A stretch of 33,298 nucleotides of DNA, from positions 1-33,298 of the forward strand of contig SVHJ01000013.1 in assembly GCA_015055835.1 (NCBI GenBank), given 5' to 3'. This document shows positions 11,673 to 20,426 of the stretch, in pieces. Positions within the stretch are counted from its first letter, which is position 1. Each line of letters begins with the position of its first letter. The stretch comes from Clostridiales bacterium. Its GTDB lineage: Bacteria > Bacillota > Clostridia > Christensenellales > Borkfalkiaceae. The notes beneath the pieces were generated by a model. The model saw nothing but the letters and a program-made list of their open reading frames with translations, had not been told where the DNA came from and did not search any database. The position numbers and the translations under genes were made by a program.

Positions 11673-14093
11673 CTAAATATTTGCGTTGCCGTCCGTGCAT
11701 TTTACAAAGGTTGCAATAACGCCATCCCAACGGCCTCCTCTATTTATTGATTCCCACTCTTTAAGCGTTCCGTTATAACTAATATCTTTTAGGTTGCTAC
11801 ACTCAATAAACGAATTGCCTATATAAGTAACGCCACTACCTATTACGACGCTTTCTAAACTAACGCAACTACCAAACGCCCAGTTACTTATCGTTTTTAC
11901 GCTGTCAGGAATAACTACGCTTTCTAAATTACGGCAGTCAATAAACGCTCCGTGTCCGATAATTTCAACACCATTACCTATTATAAGGCTTTCTATTTCA
12001 CTTTCGTTAAACGCATTTTCTTTAATTTCTTTTACGCTGTTAGAAATTGTAACAGATTTTAAAGTGGTCTTATAAAATGCGTTAGTTTCAATTATTTCAA
12101 CGCCGTCAGGCACAGTAAACGCAGTCTCCGTTTTGCCCATTGCATATTTAATAAGCGTTTTGCCGTCTTTAGTATATAAATTTCCGTCGATATCTTTATA
12201 ATATCTGTTGTTTTCATCTACCTCTATTTTACTTAAAGAAGAACAAAGGTAAAAAGTATCGTTTGAAATTTCTTTTACGCCACGGCCTATTGAAATCTCT
12301 CTTAACGCAGTACATTCCCAAAAAGCACCACTTCCGATTATTTTTACGCTGTTAGGTATAGTGATTTCTTTTAACATTCTATTACATTTAGCAAAAGCCC
12401 AATAGCCAATTTCCTTTACGCTACTACCTATCGTTACCTCTTTTAATAAATCACAAAATGCAAAAGCGTAATCTTCTATTATTTCAACGCCGTCAGGTAT
12501 TACTATCTTTTGTAAAGAAGTACAACTATGGAAAGAATTGTTTTCTATTATTTCTAAGTTTTTGCTTAATTTAACCTCTTCTAATTTAAAACAACCGGAA
12601 AAAGCATATTCTTTTATAACTTTTACGCTATCAGGAAGTTCTATTTTAGTTAATTCTTTATTTTCATAAAAAGCGCGTTCTTTTATTACTTCAACCCCGT
12701 TAGGTATGGTAAGCGTGCTTTCCTTTTTACCTTTAGGGTGTACTATAAAGGTTTTGCCGTCTTTAGTAAACAAGTTGCCGTCAACGTCTTTATAATACCC
12801 GTTATTCTCATCTACTTTAATATTTTGTAACCAAGAACAATCGTTAAAAACCATTTCCCCTATGCTTTCCACACTTGCAGGAATTTCTACTTGTTTTAAG
12901 GAATTACCATCAAAAGCAAGCCCTGCTATAACCTTACAAGAACTATCTATCACTACTGACGATAGATTTTTATTATCCGTTCCAATTAAATATAAATAGT
13001 GGCTTTCGTTTGTGCCTAAATAATTTAACCCGTCTTTTTGGTTATAAACTAAATTATTACAACCACTAAAAATAGCTTGTCCTATTTCTTTTAAGCCGTC
13101 GCCCATAACAACTTTTTCTAAAGAAGTACAGAACATAAAAGCATAGTCGTCTATTTTTTCCAAACTATTAGGTAAAGTTATTTCTTTTAACGAAGTAAGG
13201 GTGGTAAAAGCATTTTTACCTATTTCTTTTAAGCCGTTACCAAGCGTAATTTCTTCTAAAGAAGTACAATAAGCAAACGCTTGTTCCCCTATTTTTTCTA
13301 CGCTATCAGAAATTACCACCTTTTTCAATGAAGAAACACTATAAAAAGCATTTTTGCCTATACTCTTTACGTTATTAGGAATAACTATTTCTTGTAATAA
13401 AGAATAATTAAACGCCCCACCACCTATAACTTTACATTGCTCGTCTATGGTTATATTAGTTATTGCGCTATTTTCTCTTCCTATTAAATATAAATATTTA
13501 TTTTCATCAGTACCTAAATATTTTAACCCGTCTTTTATGTTGTAAGTTATAGGAGCGTATGGGTCAAACGCATAATCGCCTATTTCTTCTATTTTATCGC
13601 CCAAAGTTACCTTTTGAATTTTTTGGCTACAATAAAAAACGGAATTTTCTAATATTTTAAGGTTCTCACCTAAAACGACTTTTTCTAAATTAGAACAATA
13701 ACTAAAAGCAAGTTCGCCTATTTTTTCCACCTTTTTGCTAACGACAAGTTCTTCTATATTATTATTCTCATAAAAAGCCTTTTCGCCTATAAACTTAATA
13801 ACTTTGCCGTTAATTTCTTCAGGAATAACAACTTTTTTCAAAGTTTTACCGTAGTCGGTTAAACCAACGATAGTATCCCCCTCTTTATTAACGATAAAAG
13901 TTTCTGAACTTTTAGTATCCGTCTTTCCACAACCGTAATCGCAAAAAGCCGTGTCTATACCGTCGCCAGTATAAACGTAGTCGGTAAAACTGCAAGTATG
14001 ATCTAAACTGCCACCACCGTTACACGCACAAACAAAACAAACGGTAAAAATAATTGCCGTTAATGATAAAATCTTTAGTAATGCGTTTTTCAT
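11673..14093 (-). CDS. BspA-like leucine-rich-repeat lipoprotein
   Basis: An 806-residue protein with a lipoprotein signal (hydrophobic residues 5-22, lipobox VCAC with cysteine 24), so it is probably membrane-anchored and surface-exposed. After a linker with four cysteines (about 33-55), nearly the whole body consists of LRR_5/BspA repeats of the type AFxxCxxLExVxIGxxVKEIG, about 23 residues each. Two linker segments are duplicated: DGLKYLGTDENKYLYLIG with DGLNYLGTNESHYLYLIG, and DENNGYYKDVDGNLFTKDGK with DENNRYYKDIDGNLYTKDGK. BspA-like proteins mediate adhesion and are frequent in host-associated or anaerobic bacteria. The end (ISYNGTLKEWESI) is the usual BspA closing unit. It lies 13 nt after the nitroreductase. 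Confidence 0.92.
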   Translation of the reverse strand: MKNALLKILSLTAIIFTVCFVCACNGGGSLDHTCSFTDYVYTGDGIDTAFCDYGCGKTDTKSSETFIVNKEGDTIVGLTDYGKTLKKVVIPEEINGKVIKFIGEKAFYENNNIEELVVSKKVEKIGELAFSYCSNLEKVVLGENLKILENSVFYCSQKIQKVTLGDKIEEIGDYAFDPYAPITYNIKDGLKYLGTDENKYLYLIGRENSAITNITIDEQCKVIGGGAFNYSLLQEIVIPNNVKSIGKNAFYSVSSLKKVVISDSVEKIGEQAFAYCTSLEEITLGNGLKEIGKNAFTTLTSLKEITLPNSLEKIDDYAFMFCTSLEKVVMGDGLKEIGQAIFSGCNNLVYNQKDGLNYLGTNESHYLYLIGTDNKNLSSVVIDSSCKVIAGLAFDGNSLKQVEIPASVESIGEMVFNDCSWLQNIKVDENNGYYKDVDGNLFTKDGKTFIVHPKGKKESTLTIPNGVEVIKERAFYENKELTKIELPDSVKVIKEYAFSGCFKLEEVKLSKNLEIIENNSFHSCTSLQKIVIPDGVEIIEDYAFAFCDLLKEVTIGSSVKEIGYWAFAKCNRMLKEITIPNSVKIIGSGAFWECTALREISIGRGVKEISNDTFYLCSSLSKIEVDENNRYYKDIDGNLYTKDGKTLIKYAMGKTETAFTVPDGVEIIETNAFYKTTLKSVTISNSVKEIKENAFNESEIESLIIGNGVEIIGHGAFIDCRNLESVVIPDSVKTISNWAFGSCVSLESVVIGSGVTYIGNSFIECSNLKDISYNGTLKEWESINRGGRWDGVIATFVKCTDGNANI

Positions 14094-14106
14094 TTTTATC
14101 CCCTTT

Positions 14107-14637
14107 TTATAAATACTCTACTAAATCAGCGCCTTGTTTTCTAACTTTTGTTCTTAAAATATCGTCATCTTCTTTATAGCCGACTGCTATTACTAGACTA
14201 ACTACTTCATCTCCAGTTAAACCTATTGCTTTTTTAACCTTTTCTTTATCCATTCTCCCTAAAATACAGGTAGAAAGTCCCATTTTTTCAGCCGTTAAAA
14301 CTAAATGCGCTGTAAAAATACCTATATCTGTAGCCACAAAGTCGCTATGTTTCCCTTTTTCCTTTTCGTCAAGAAGATACCAAGGTTTTTGTTCTACTAT
14401 AACTATAAAATCGTTAACGTTATCGGCAAACTTATTTGCGCCGTCAGGTTGAACGCCCTCTCTAACACCATCAACTATAACTTTATTATTACTAACTGCA
14501 TATAACTTCCACGGTTGGGTGTTCCTTGCAGACGGTGCTAAACTAGCCGTTTCAATTAGTTCTTTTATCTTTTCTTCTTCAACTTTTTTTACTTTATAAT
14601 TTCTACAAGATTGTCTTTTTAAAAATAGTTCTTTCAT
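14107..14637 (-). CDS. Nitroreductase-family flavoprotein
   Basis: A 176-residue protein with AAGGAG upstream. RQSCRNYKVKKVEEEKI at the N-terminus is the FMN-binding arginine motif, SLAPSARNTQPWKLYAV is the second FMN motif, and GLSTCILGRMDKEKVKKAIGL and VIAVGYK close the fold. Members are homodimeric NAD(P)H-dependent FMN enzymes that reduce nitro compounds, quinones or similar acceptors. The natural substrate is unknown. It is single-domain and short, as in the nitroreductase-like clostridial group. It is followed closely by the leucine-rich-repeat gene. Confidence 0.9.
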   Translation of the reverse strand: MKELFLKRQSCRNYKVKKVEEEKIKELIETASLAPSARNTQPWKLYAVSNNKVIVDGVREGVQPDGANKFADNVNDFIVIVEQKPWYLLDEKEKGKHSDFVATDIGIFTAHLVLTAEKMGLSTCILGRMDKEKVKKAIGLTGDEVVSLVIAVGYKEDDDILRTKVRKQGADLVEYL

Positions 14638-14673
14638 AACTTTTCTCCTTAAAAGTATTATAACCCAAAACCT

Positions 14674-15519
14674 TTAGTTTTTCAAGTGGGCTATCGCCTT
14701 TTTAAGGGTAAAATAAATATCGCTATTTTCTATTAAAAAATTCACTTCAAAAGGGTTTAATCTTTTTAGTAAACGGTCGTTTTCATAAATTTCAACTTCG
14801 TTAAAACTTTCAGTCGAGAGTAAACTAATTAACCTTTTTACCGTAACCGAACTATCAACGGCAATTTTTTTAACAGCCCCACCACGCATCATACCACTAG
14901 ATAGCATAAACTTTATTTTAACAAGCCGACTTTCCATTTTAGAAAAAATTAAATCAACTGTTAAAAATGCAATAAAAATAATTAAAGTATAGTTTGGCTT
15001 ATTAAAAAGTGATAAAACAAATAAAACAGTTAATATCCCAACGAATATAAACCCCAAAATTTTAACGACTTTTTTACTTTTTTCTCCTATTAAAAGGGTT
15101 AAAAGACTATCTAGCACCCTACCACCGTCAAGTGGATAAACGGGTATAAGATTAATAAGTGCAAAAGTAAGTGATACGGTAACTATACTTTCAGTAAAAG
15201 GATAAGTATCTGGCAAAATCCACCAAAAAGCAATAAAAAATAAGGCGATAATTAGGTTAAAAAATGGACCTGCTAACGCAATTTTTATTTGGTCAACCGT
15301 TTTTAACCCTTTTATATCTAAAACTAAATTCGCCCCATACCCTGAAAGTATAATTTTTTCACCCCTATACCCGTTTTTCTCTGCTACGTATAAATGCCCA
15401 AACTCGTGGAGCAGGGCAGTTATAACGTATATTAAAAATAAAAAAAATTGTTTATAAATTAAAGATAAAACTAAAACAAGGTAAAAAAGAGGGTGTATTT
15501 TTATCTTTATACTAGCCAT
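14674..15519 (-). CDS. spoIVFB: Stage IV sporulation protein FB-like M50 site-2 protease
   Basis: A 281-residue polytopic membrane protease. The zinc motif HEFGH lies at about 39-43 within a membrane span, and the second motif NLIPVYPLDGGRVLD at about 122-136. About six hydrophobic spans come first, followed by a soluble C-terminus (about 195-281) in the place of the regulatory domain. In Bacillus SpoIVFB cleaves pro-sigma-K in the mother cell during sporulation. The gene overlaps the upstream spoIVFA-like gene by 13 nt, as in the classical pair, which supports the sporulation assignment over a generic M50 enzyme. Confidence 0.85.
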   Translation of the reverse strand: MASIKIKIHPLFYLVLVLSLIYKQFFLFLIYVITALLHEFGHLYVAEKNGYRGEKIILSGYGANLVLDIKGLKTVDQIKIALAGPFFNLIIALFFIAFWWILPDTYPFTESIVTVSLTFALINLIPVYPLDGGRVLDSLLTLLIGEKSKKVVKILGFIFVGILTVLFVLSLFNKPNYTLIIFIAFLTVDLIFSKMESRLVKIKFMLSSGMMRGGAVKKIAVDSSVTVKRLISLLSTESFNEVEIYENDRLLKRLNPFEVNFLIENSDIYFTLKKAIAHLKN

Positions 15520-16256
15520 ATAACGCCAGCGTTTTCAATATCGTAATTAGTTATCATAGCGCCTTGGTTATAAAAACAAAGGTTTACGCCTTCGCCAAAG
15601 CTATAACCTATCGGAACGTTAGAAAAAACTTCGTCATTAACCCCAAAATACGCGTGGTCAACCCCACTAAGTACCGTTTTAAAACTGTTTGAGTGGGTAA
15701 TTTCAATAATATATTTACCAGCCTCTTCAGTAATAGCAGAAATTATGCCAAAAGTTGGTGCGTAAACGCTACCCGTTTCCTCAATTAAAAGACCACTTGC
15801 CCCTATCGTCATTGAACTTTCAGTATAAGGAAGGGTTATATCGAAATCAGAGTACTCTTTGTCAGTTAAAAGAGTTTCTTCACTCTTTTCAAAAAAGAAA
15901 GAGTTTATAAAAGTGTTTTCAAAAAATAAATTAGAAAAAACTATGGTAGAAATTAGCACGAAAATTAGCGCAATTTCTATGCCGATAATAGGTAATTTTC
16001 TTTTAGGTTTAACTACTGCTGTGCTTTCGTTAACCTCTTCCATTACGACTTCAGGCTTTTCTATTTCCATTTCTTCGCTGTTAGCCACAATTTTTTCTTC
16101 CATTTCTTCGTTGATTTTACTAACCAACTTTTCTTTTTCTACTTCTAACTTCGTTAACTTCTTTTCCGTCTTTCTTTTTTTAGGGTTAGGTTTAACCTTA
16201 ACGCTAGTTGAATTAACCGGCACTTCTATCATTTCCATATAATCAGTGTTATTCAT
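15507..16256 (-). CDS. spoIVFA: SpoIVFA-like protein with degenerate M23 domain
   Basis: A 249-residue protein with AAGGAG upstream. It has an acidic and basic cytoplasmic region (residues 1-88), one membrane span (about 92-112) and a C-terminal LysM-peptidase-like beta domain: SVYAPTFGIISAITEEAGKYIIEITH, then VLSGVDHAYFGVNDEVFSNVPIG. This is an M23 fold lacking the usual zinc histidine pairs (HxH is replaced by DHAYF). In Bacillus SpoIVFA anchors and inhibits SpoIVFB until the forespore signals. Adjacency and overlap with the M50 gene make this identification likely. Confidence 0.75.
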   Translation of the reverse strand: MNNTDYMEMIEVPVNSTSVKVKPNPKKRKTEKKLTKLEVEKEKLVSKINEEMEEKIVANSEEMEIEKPEVVMEEVNESTAVVKPKRKLPIIGIEIALIFVLISTIVFSNLFFENTFINSFFFEKSEETLLTDKEYSDFDITLPYTESSMTIGASGLLIEETGSVYAPTFGIISAITEEAGKYIIEITHSNSFKTVLSGVDHAYFGVNDEVFSNVPIGYSFGEGVNLCFYNQGAMITNYDIENAGVIWLV

Positions 16257-16320
16257 AATCTTCTCCTTTTTGCTTTATATTTTTTTATATGAAAGGAAAA
16301 AGGCATTTATGATAAAAATA

Positions 16321-16352
16321 AAAAAACCACTTTAATTAAAAAGTGGTTTTTT
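16321..16352 (-). terminator. Terminator after isocitrate dehydrogenase
   Basis: AAAAAACCACTTT pairs with AAAGTGGTTTTTT around a 6-nt loop. It lies 17 nt downstream of the icd stop, with U tracts on both strands. Confidence 0.85.
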
Positions 16353-16368
16353 GTCGTTTTTTATTTTT

Positions 16369-17571
16369 TTATGCAATATTTTTTGCAATTGCTTCTAAGA
16401 AAGCCTTTGTTTCTAACTTTTTGTTAACAACCCCTTCTTTCTTGAATAAAGGAATAAGGTCGCCTGTCATATTACCTTCTTCAATAGTCTTTAAGGTTGC
16501 CTTTTCTAACTTATCGGCAAATTCCATAAGTTCTTTGTTACAGTCAAGTTCGCCACGCTTTCTTAAAGCACCAGTCCAAGCAAAAATAGTTGCAACTGGG
16601 TTTGTTGAAGTGCTTTCGCCCTTTAAGTAGTTATAGTAGTGTTTAGTAACCGTACCGTGTGCTGCTTCATATTCAAATACTCCTGTTGGAGAAACTAAAA
16701 CTGAAGTCATCATAGCAAGACTACCGTAAACGGTTGCTACCATATCTGATAAAACGTCGCCGTCGTAGTTCTTACAAGCCCAAATAATTCCACCTTCACT
16801 ACGAACAATTCTTGCAACAACGTCGTCAATTAAGGTGTACATATAGTAAATTCCAGCCTTTTCAAACTTTTCTTTATATTCGTTTTCGTAAATTTCGTTA
16901 AAAATATCTTTAAATCTGTGGTCGTAACGCTTACTAATAGTATCTTTAGTAGCAAACCAAAGTGGCATTTTTTGGTCAAGCGCATAGTTAAAGCAAGATT
17001 TCGCGAAATTTTCAATAGACTTATCAGTATTGTGCATACCACATAAAATACCGTTATCCTTAAATTCAAAAATTTCAATTCTTTCTTCTTTGCCGTCTAC
17101 ATTATTAAACACAAGTTCAGCTTTACCTTTACCTGCTCTTGTATCAACTGCTTTATAAATATCGCCGTAAGCGTGTCTTGCAATAGTAATAGGTTTAGTC
17201 CAAGTAGGAATATAAGGAGTAATACCGTCAACTAAAACTGGCGCTCTAAATACAGTACCGTCTAAAATTGCTCTTATAGTACCGTTAGGGCTCTTCCACA
17301 TTTCTTTAAGGTTATATTCTTCTACCCTTTGTGCGTTAGGAGTGATTGTTGCGCACTTAACTGCAACGCCGTATTTTAAAGTTGCGTTTGCTGAATCAAT
17401 AGTAACTTGGTCGTTAGTTTCATCTCTATAAGGAAGACCTAAGTCGTAATATTCTGCTTTTAAATCAACGTAAGGTAAAATTAAAATATCTTTAATCCAT
17501 TGCCAGATAATTCTTGTCATTTCGTCGCCGTCCATCTCAACGATAGGCGTAGTCATTTGAATCTTTTTCAC
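16369..17571 (-). CDS. icd: NADP-dependent isocitrate dehydrogenase, eukaryotic-type
   Basis: A 400-residue protein that starts with GTG at 17571, with GGAG 7 nt upstream. The sequence TPIVEMDGDEMTRIIWQWIK, then CATITPNAQRVEEYNLKEMWKSPNGTIRAILDGTVFRAP, is that of the homodimeric type II enzymes (IDP), not the Escherichia coli Icd type. The substrate motif SPNGTIR and the metal and cofactor region YDGDVLSDMVA..GSLAMMTSVLVSPTG..EAAHGTVTKHY are intact. It oxidatively decarboxylates isocitrate to 2-oxoglutarate with NADP, supplying NADPH and glutamate precursor. It is monocistronic, with its own terminator. Confidence 0.95.
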   Translation of the reverse strand: MKKIQMTTPIVEMDGDEMTRIIWQWIKDILILPYVDLKAEYYDLGLPYRDETNDQVTIDSANATLKYGVAVKCATITPNAQRVEEYNLKEMWKSPNGTIRAILDGTVFRAPVLVDGITPYIPTWTKPITIARHAYGDIYKAVDTRAGKGKAELVFNNVDGKEERIEIFEFKDNGILCGMHNTDKSIENFAKSCFNYALDQKMPLWFATKDTISKRYDHRFKDIFNEIYENEYKEKFEKAGIYYMYTLIDDVVARIVRSEGGIIWACKNYDGDVLSDMVATVYGSLAMMTSVLVSPTGVFEYEAAHGTVTKHYYNYLKGESTSTNPVATIFAWTGALRKRGELDCNKELMEFADKLEKATLKTIEEGNMTGDLIPLFKKEGVVNKKLETKAFLEAIAKNIA

Positions 17572-17619
17572 TTTTCTTCTCCTACTATTTTTTCCTATTT
17601 TACTATATCTAATTTTTTT

Positions 17620-18696
17620 TTACAAGTGTTTTTGCCCCTTAGTTCCTTTTAAATTTAAAATAGATGAAGAAAAACTTTTTATAAGCGTTTGGCTTTTGTT
17701 AAATTTTTCTAAACACTCTAAAATAAGTTCTTTTAGAAGAAGAGAAAACTCTTCTAAGGTGTCAAAAAATAGATAGTAGGAGAGTGAGCCTGGCACGGAA
17801 TTTATTTCGTTAACGAAAACTTCGTTATCCTTAACTAAAAAATCTATTCTTATTATCCCCTCAAAATTAAGTGAAGAATAAATTTTTCTTGCAATTTTGT
17901 TGATTTTTAACCTAAGTTCTTTATCAATATTCGCAGGGAAAATTCTATCCCCTAAAATATATTTATCTTCAAAGCGTAAAATATCTTTAGACGGAACGGG
18001 GTTTTCCGGTTTAGATACTATTATTTTATCTTTTAATTTATATACTCCAAGGTTTATTTCTAAAAAGTTTTCTAAACACTTTTCACAAATAACCTTGTCA
18101 TCAAACTGTTTTGCGTTTAGTACTGCCTTTTTATACTCTTCGTTCGTTTTACAAACGGAAATTCCTATGCTAGAGCCAAGCGAGTTTGGTTTTACTATTA
18201 TAGGATATTTTAGTTTAGGTTTTTTGTCTTCTTCTCCTAAAAAATAAGGCACAAAGTTTATATCAAGCCCTTTTAGAAAAATTTTTGTAGCAAGTTTATC
18301 CATTGATAAACTAGCAGGAAGAACTGGCGAAGATAAAACAGGCACTTTTAGCGTGTCGAAAAGTCCTTTAATAGCGCCGTTTTCCCCTACGCCACCATGC
18401 AAACAGTTAACTACTAACGAAATGGGAAAAAGTTCTTTTAGTTTACCTTTTTTTAATTTATAAAGTTTGTTTTGAGAGGGTATAACCGTAACTTCAGTCA
18501 ACTTTTTATAATCTAAATTTTTATAAATTTCTATATTAAAAAGTTCTTTTCCCGTTAGCCATTTACCACTTTTATCAATAAAAATAGGAACTACGTCAAA
18601 ATGCTTTTTTAATCCGTTAGAAATTAAAGTCCCCGTAATTGAAGAAACTTCACTTTCAACCGAGTCGCCACCAAATATTACAACAATTTTTTTCAT
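17620..18696 (-). CDS. ddl: D-alanine--D-alanine ligase family protein
   Basis: A 358-residue protein starting MKKIVVIFGGDSVESEVSS at 18696 after GGAGGTG. The upstream extension of the frame is untranslated. The ATP-grasp fold shows HGGVGENGAIKG (about 110-121), MDKLATK (148-154), VKPNSLGSSIGISVCKT (about 190) and NEINSVPGSL (about 315). Two changes from classical Ddl are visible: the usual SxEHEVS reads SVESEVS, and GEDG reads GENG. Both are seen in clostridial Ddl-family proteins, so D-Ala-D-Ala ligation is likely but the second-substrate specificity is not certain. It lies just after murF, whose enzyme uses its product. Confidence 0.87.
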   Translation of the reverse strand: MKKIVVIFGGDSVESEVSSITGTLISNGLKKHFDVVPIFIDKSGKWLTGKELFNIEIYKNLDYKKLTEVTVIPSQNKLYKLKKGKLKELFPISLVVNCLHGGVGENGAIKGLFDTLKVPVLSSPVLPASLSMDKLATKIFLKGLDINFVPYFLGEEDKKPKLKYPIIVKPNSLGSSIGISVCKTNEEYKKAVLNAKQFDDKVICEKCLENFLEINLGVYKLKDKIIVSKPENPVPSKDILRFEDKYILGDRIFPANIDKELRLKINKIARKIYSSLNFEGIIRIDFLVKDNEVFVNEINSVPGSLSYYLFFDTLEEFSLLLKELILECLEKFNKSQTLIKSFSSSILNLKGTKGQKHL

Positions 18697-18700
18697 AAAA

Positions 18701-18735
18701 AAATCACCTCCGTTATTTTTTAACTTTGGTGATTT
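18701..18735 (-). promoter_or_regulatory. Hairpin covering the ddl ribosome-binding site
   Basis: On the minus strand AAATCACC (18735-18728) pairs perfectly with GGTGATTT (18708-18701), across a 19-nt loop. The right arm is part of the GGAGGTG site of ddl, and a T run follows. It could couple ddl translation to arrival of ribosomes from murF, or act as a leaky terminator. Confidence 0.5.
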
Positions 18736-18745
18736 AAGTGTTTCT

Positions 18746-20416
18746 TCAGTAAGTGTCGGGAAGGTCGTTTTCAAATAAGATAACGTCCCCTTCTCTCATT
18801 ATTTCGTTAAGCTTTAAGTTTCCCTTTTGTAAGTTTTTAGCAAAGATAATATTGCTCCTTAAAAACCCACCGTCTATAAGCCCCGAAATAAGCATTTCTG
18901 CATTGTGTGAGCCGATTATTATAACTATATCTGCCTTTTTAGCAAGTTCTATGCCAAAATTATAGTTTGCAATATTTTCTTCTAATCCAAGTTCAACAAG
19001 CCCAGGCGTTAAAACGATTTTTCTGCCCTCAAAAGAAGAAAGAACGGAAAGCGCCGCCATAAAACCGTTTTCGTTAGAATTATAACTATCGTCAATAATA
19101 GTTACGCCGTGGTTGTTCGGCACTATTTCTAGTCTATGCTTAACGGTCGTTAATCTGTTAATACCAAACCCTATATCTTTTAAGGAAACGCCTAGTTTAT
19201 ACGCAACCAAACTTGCTAAACAAATATTGCTTATATTGTGTTCGCCAAGAAGATTTGTATGGCAACCTTTAACCTTTTTACCTGCAATATTTAAATCAAA
19301 GTTAGTTCCCCAAGGGGTAACCTTTATGTTTTCAGCAAATACGGTAGAATTTTCACTATTTACCCCTGCTAAATACTTTTCCCCCTTAAAATCATTAAAC
19401 ATTTCTTTAGAATGCTGGTTATCACAAGAGAAAAAACCAACGCCGTCAGGTGGTAAATTTTCAAAAAGTTCAAACTTTGTTTTAATTATATTTTCTTTTG
19501 TCTTAAAAGTTTCTAAATGCTGGGTGTTAACCCCCGTTAAAATAGCGTATTTTGGTTTAACTATGGTTGCTAAGTCGCTTATATCCCCAACCTGTCTTGC
19601 GCCCATTTCGGCAATAAACACGTCGTGCGTGCTGTCAAGTTTTTTAGTTGTTAAAGCAATTCCAAGTGGAGTGTTATAAGACTCTGGCGTGGCTAAAACC
19701 CTATATTTTTGAGAAAGTAAAGTAGTTAAAATATTTTTCACGGTAGTTTTACCATAACTACCCGTTATGCCGATTTTTATTATATCGGCTTTTTCTAGTT
19801 TTTCTTTAGTTCTTTTAATATATCTTCTATTATTTAATATTTCAAACGGCAATAAAATAACGTTTGCTAAAAGCAAAAGATGTGGTATTAGTAAAGGGAT
19901 AAAGCAAACTATCGCGTATCTTAAAATGCAAAAAACTTCTACTTTTATTAAATAGGCAAGTAAGTCGGATAAAAGAAGTACGCCAAAGGTAAACGCCGTT
20001 ATAATTATAACGAAAACCACCCCTAAACGAACAATTCTTTTAGTTACTTTAAGTTTCATTTTTTCAATAGTTTTTCTTTCGGTATTTATATAAAGAAAAT
20101 AAAAGAATAGATAGGAAATAAAACCCATATACACGGTATAATTTTCGCCGACTATTGAAGTAAAACAAACGTTAAGTAGTAAAAAGAACAAAAGCCCAAG
20201 TAGGCTAAGTAGCATAAGCCTTGAGTAGTGAATATTCTTTTTTCTAAGCCAGTTAAAATATCTTCTATTTCTATATCCAAGTTGTTGAAAAGCAAGTATA
20301 TATTTATGTGATGCGTAAATTAAAAGCACTGCGTTAATAACGGCTATCCAAATATAAAGAATAACCGTTTTTGACGATATTAACTCACTCATACTTAAAA
20401 CTTTAAGAGGAAACAT
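18746..20416 (-). CDS. murF: MurF-type Mur ligase with N-terminal membrane domain
   Basis: A 556-residue protein with AAGGAG upstream. Residues 1-195 contain about five or six hydrophobic spans (17-36, 66-86, 92-110, 130-150, 158-190). The Mur ligase domain follows: P-loop GITGSYGKTTVKN (216-228), YNTPLGIALTT, AEMGARQVGDI, NTQHLETF and DDSYNSNENGF, which are MurF hallmarks. MurF adds D-Ala-D-Ala to UDP-MurNAc-tripeptide, the last cytosolic step of peptidoglycan precursor synthesis. Typical MurF has about 450 residues and is soluble. The extra membrane domain would hold it at the membrane, near MraY. The following ddl makes its substrate. Confidence 0.88.
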   Translation of the reverse strand: MFPLKVLSMSELISSKTVILYIWIAVINAVLLIYASHKYILAFQQLGYRNRRYFNWLRKKNIHYSRLMLLSLLGLLFFLLLNVCFTSIVGENYTVYMGFISYLFFYFLYINTERKTIEKMKLKVTKRIVRLGVVFVIIITAFTFGVLLLSDLLAYLIKVEVFCILRYAIVCFIPLLIPHLLLLANVILLPFEILNNRRYIKRTKEKLEKADIIKIGITGSYGKTTVKNILTTLLSQKYRVLATPESYNTPLGIALTTKKLDSTHDVFIAEMGARQVGDISDLATIVKPKYAILTGVNTQHLETFKTKENIIKTKFELFENLPPDGVGFFSCDNQHSKEMFNDFKGEKYLAGVNSENSTVFAENIKVTPWGTNFDLNIAGKKVKGCHTNLLGEHNISNICLASLVAYKLGVSLKDIGFGINRLTTVKHRLEIVPNNHGVTIIDDSYNSNENGFMAALSVLSSFEGRKIVLTPGLVELGLEENIANYNFGIELAKKADIVIIIGSHNAEMLISGLIDGGFLRSNIIFAKNLQKGNLKLNEIMREGDVILFENDLPDTY

Positions 20417-20426
20417 TTTTTCTCCT

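Noticed and set aside
15859..16242. Serine-rich frame antisense to the SpoIVFA-like gene
   Set aside because: It mirrors the glutamate/lysine-rich stretch of the real gene and has no start signals.
19113..19679. 188-residue frame antisense to murF
   Set aside because: It is a shadow of the conserved Mur ligase core. The sense strand carries all family motifs.
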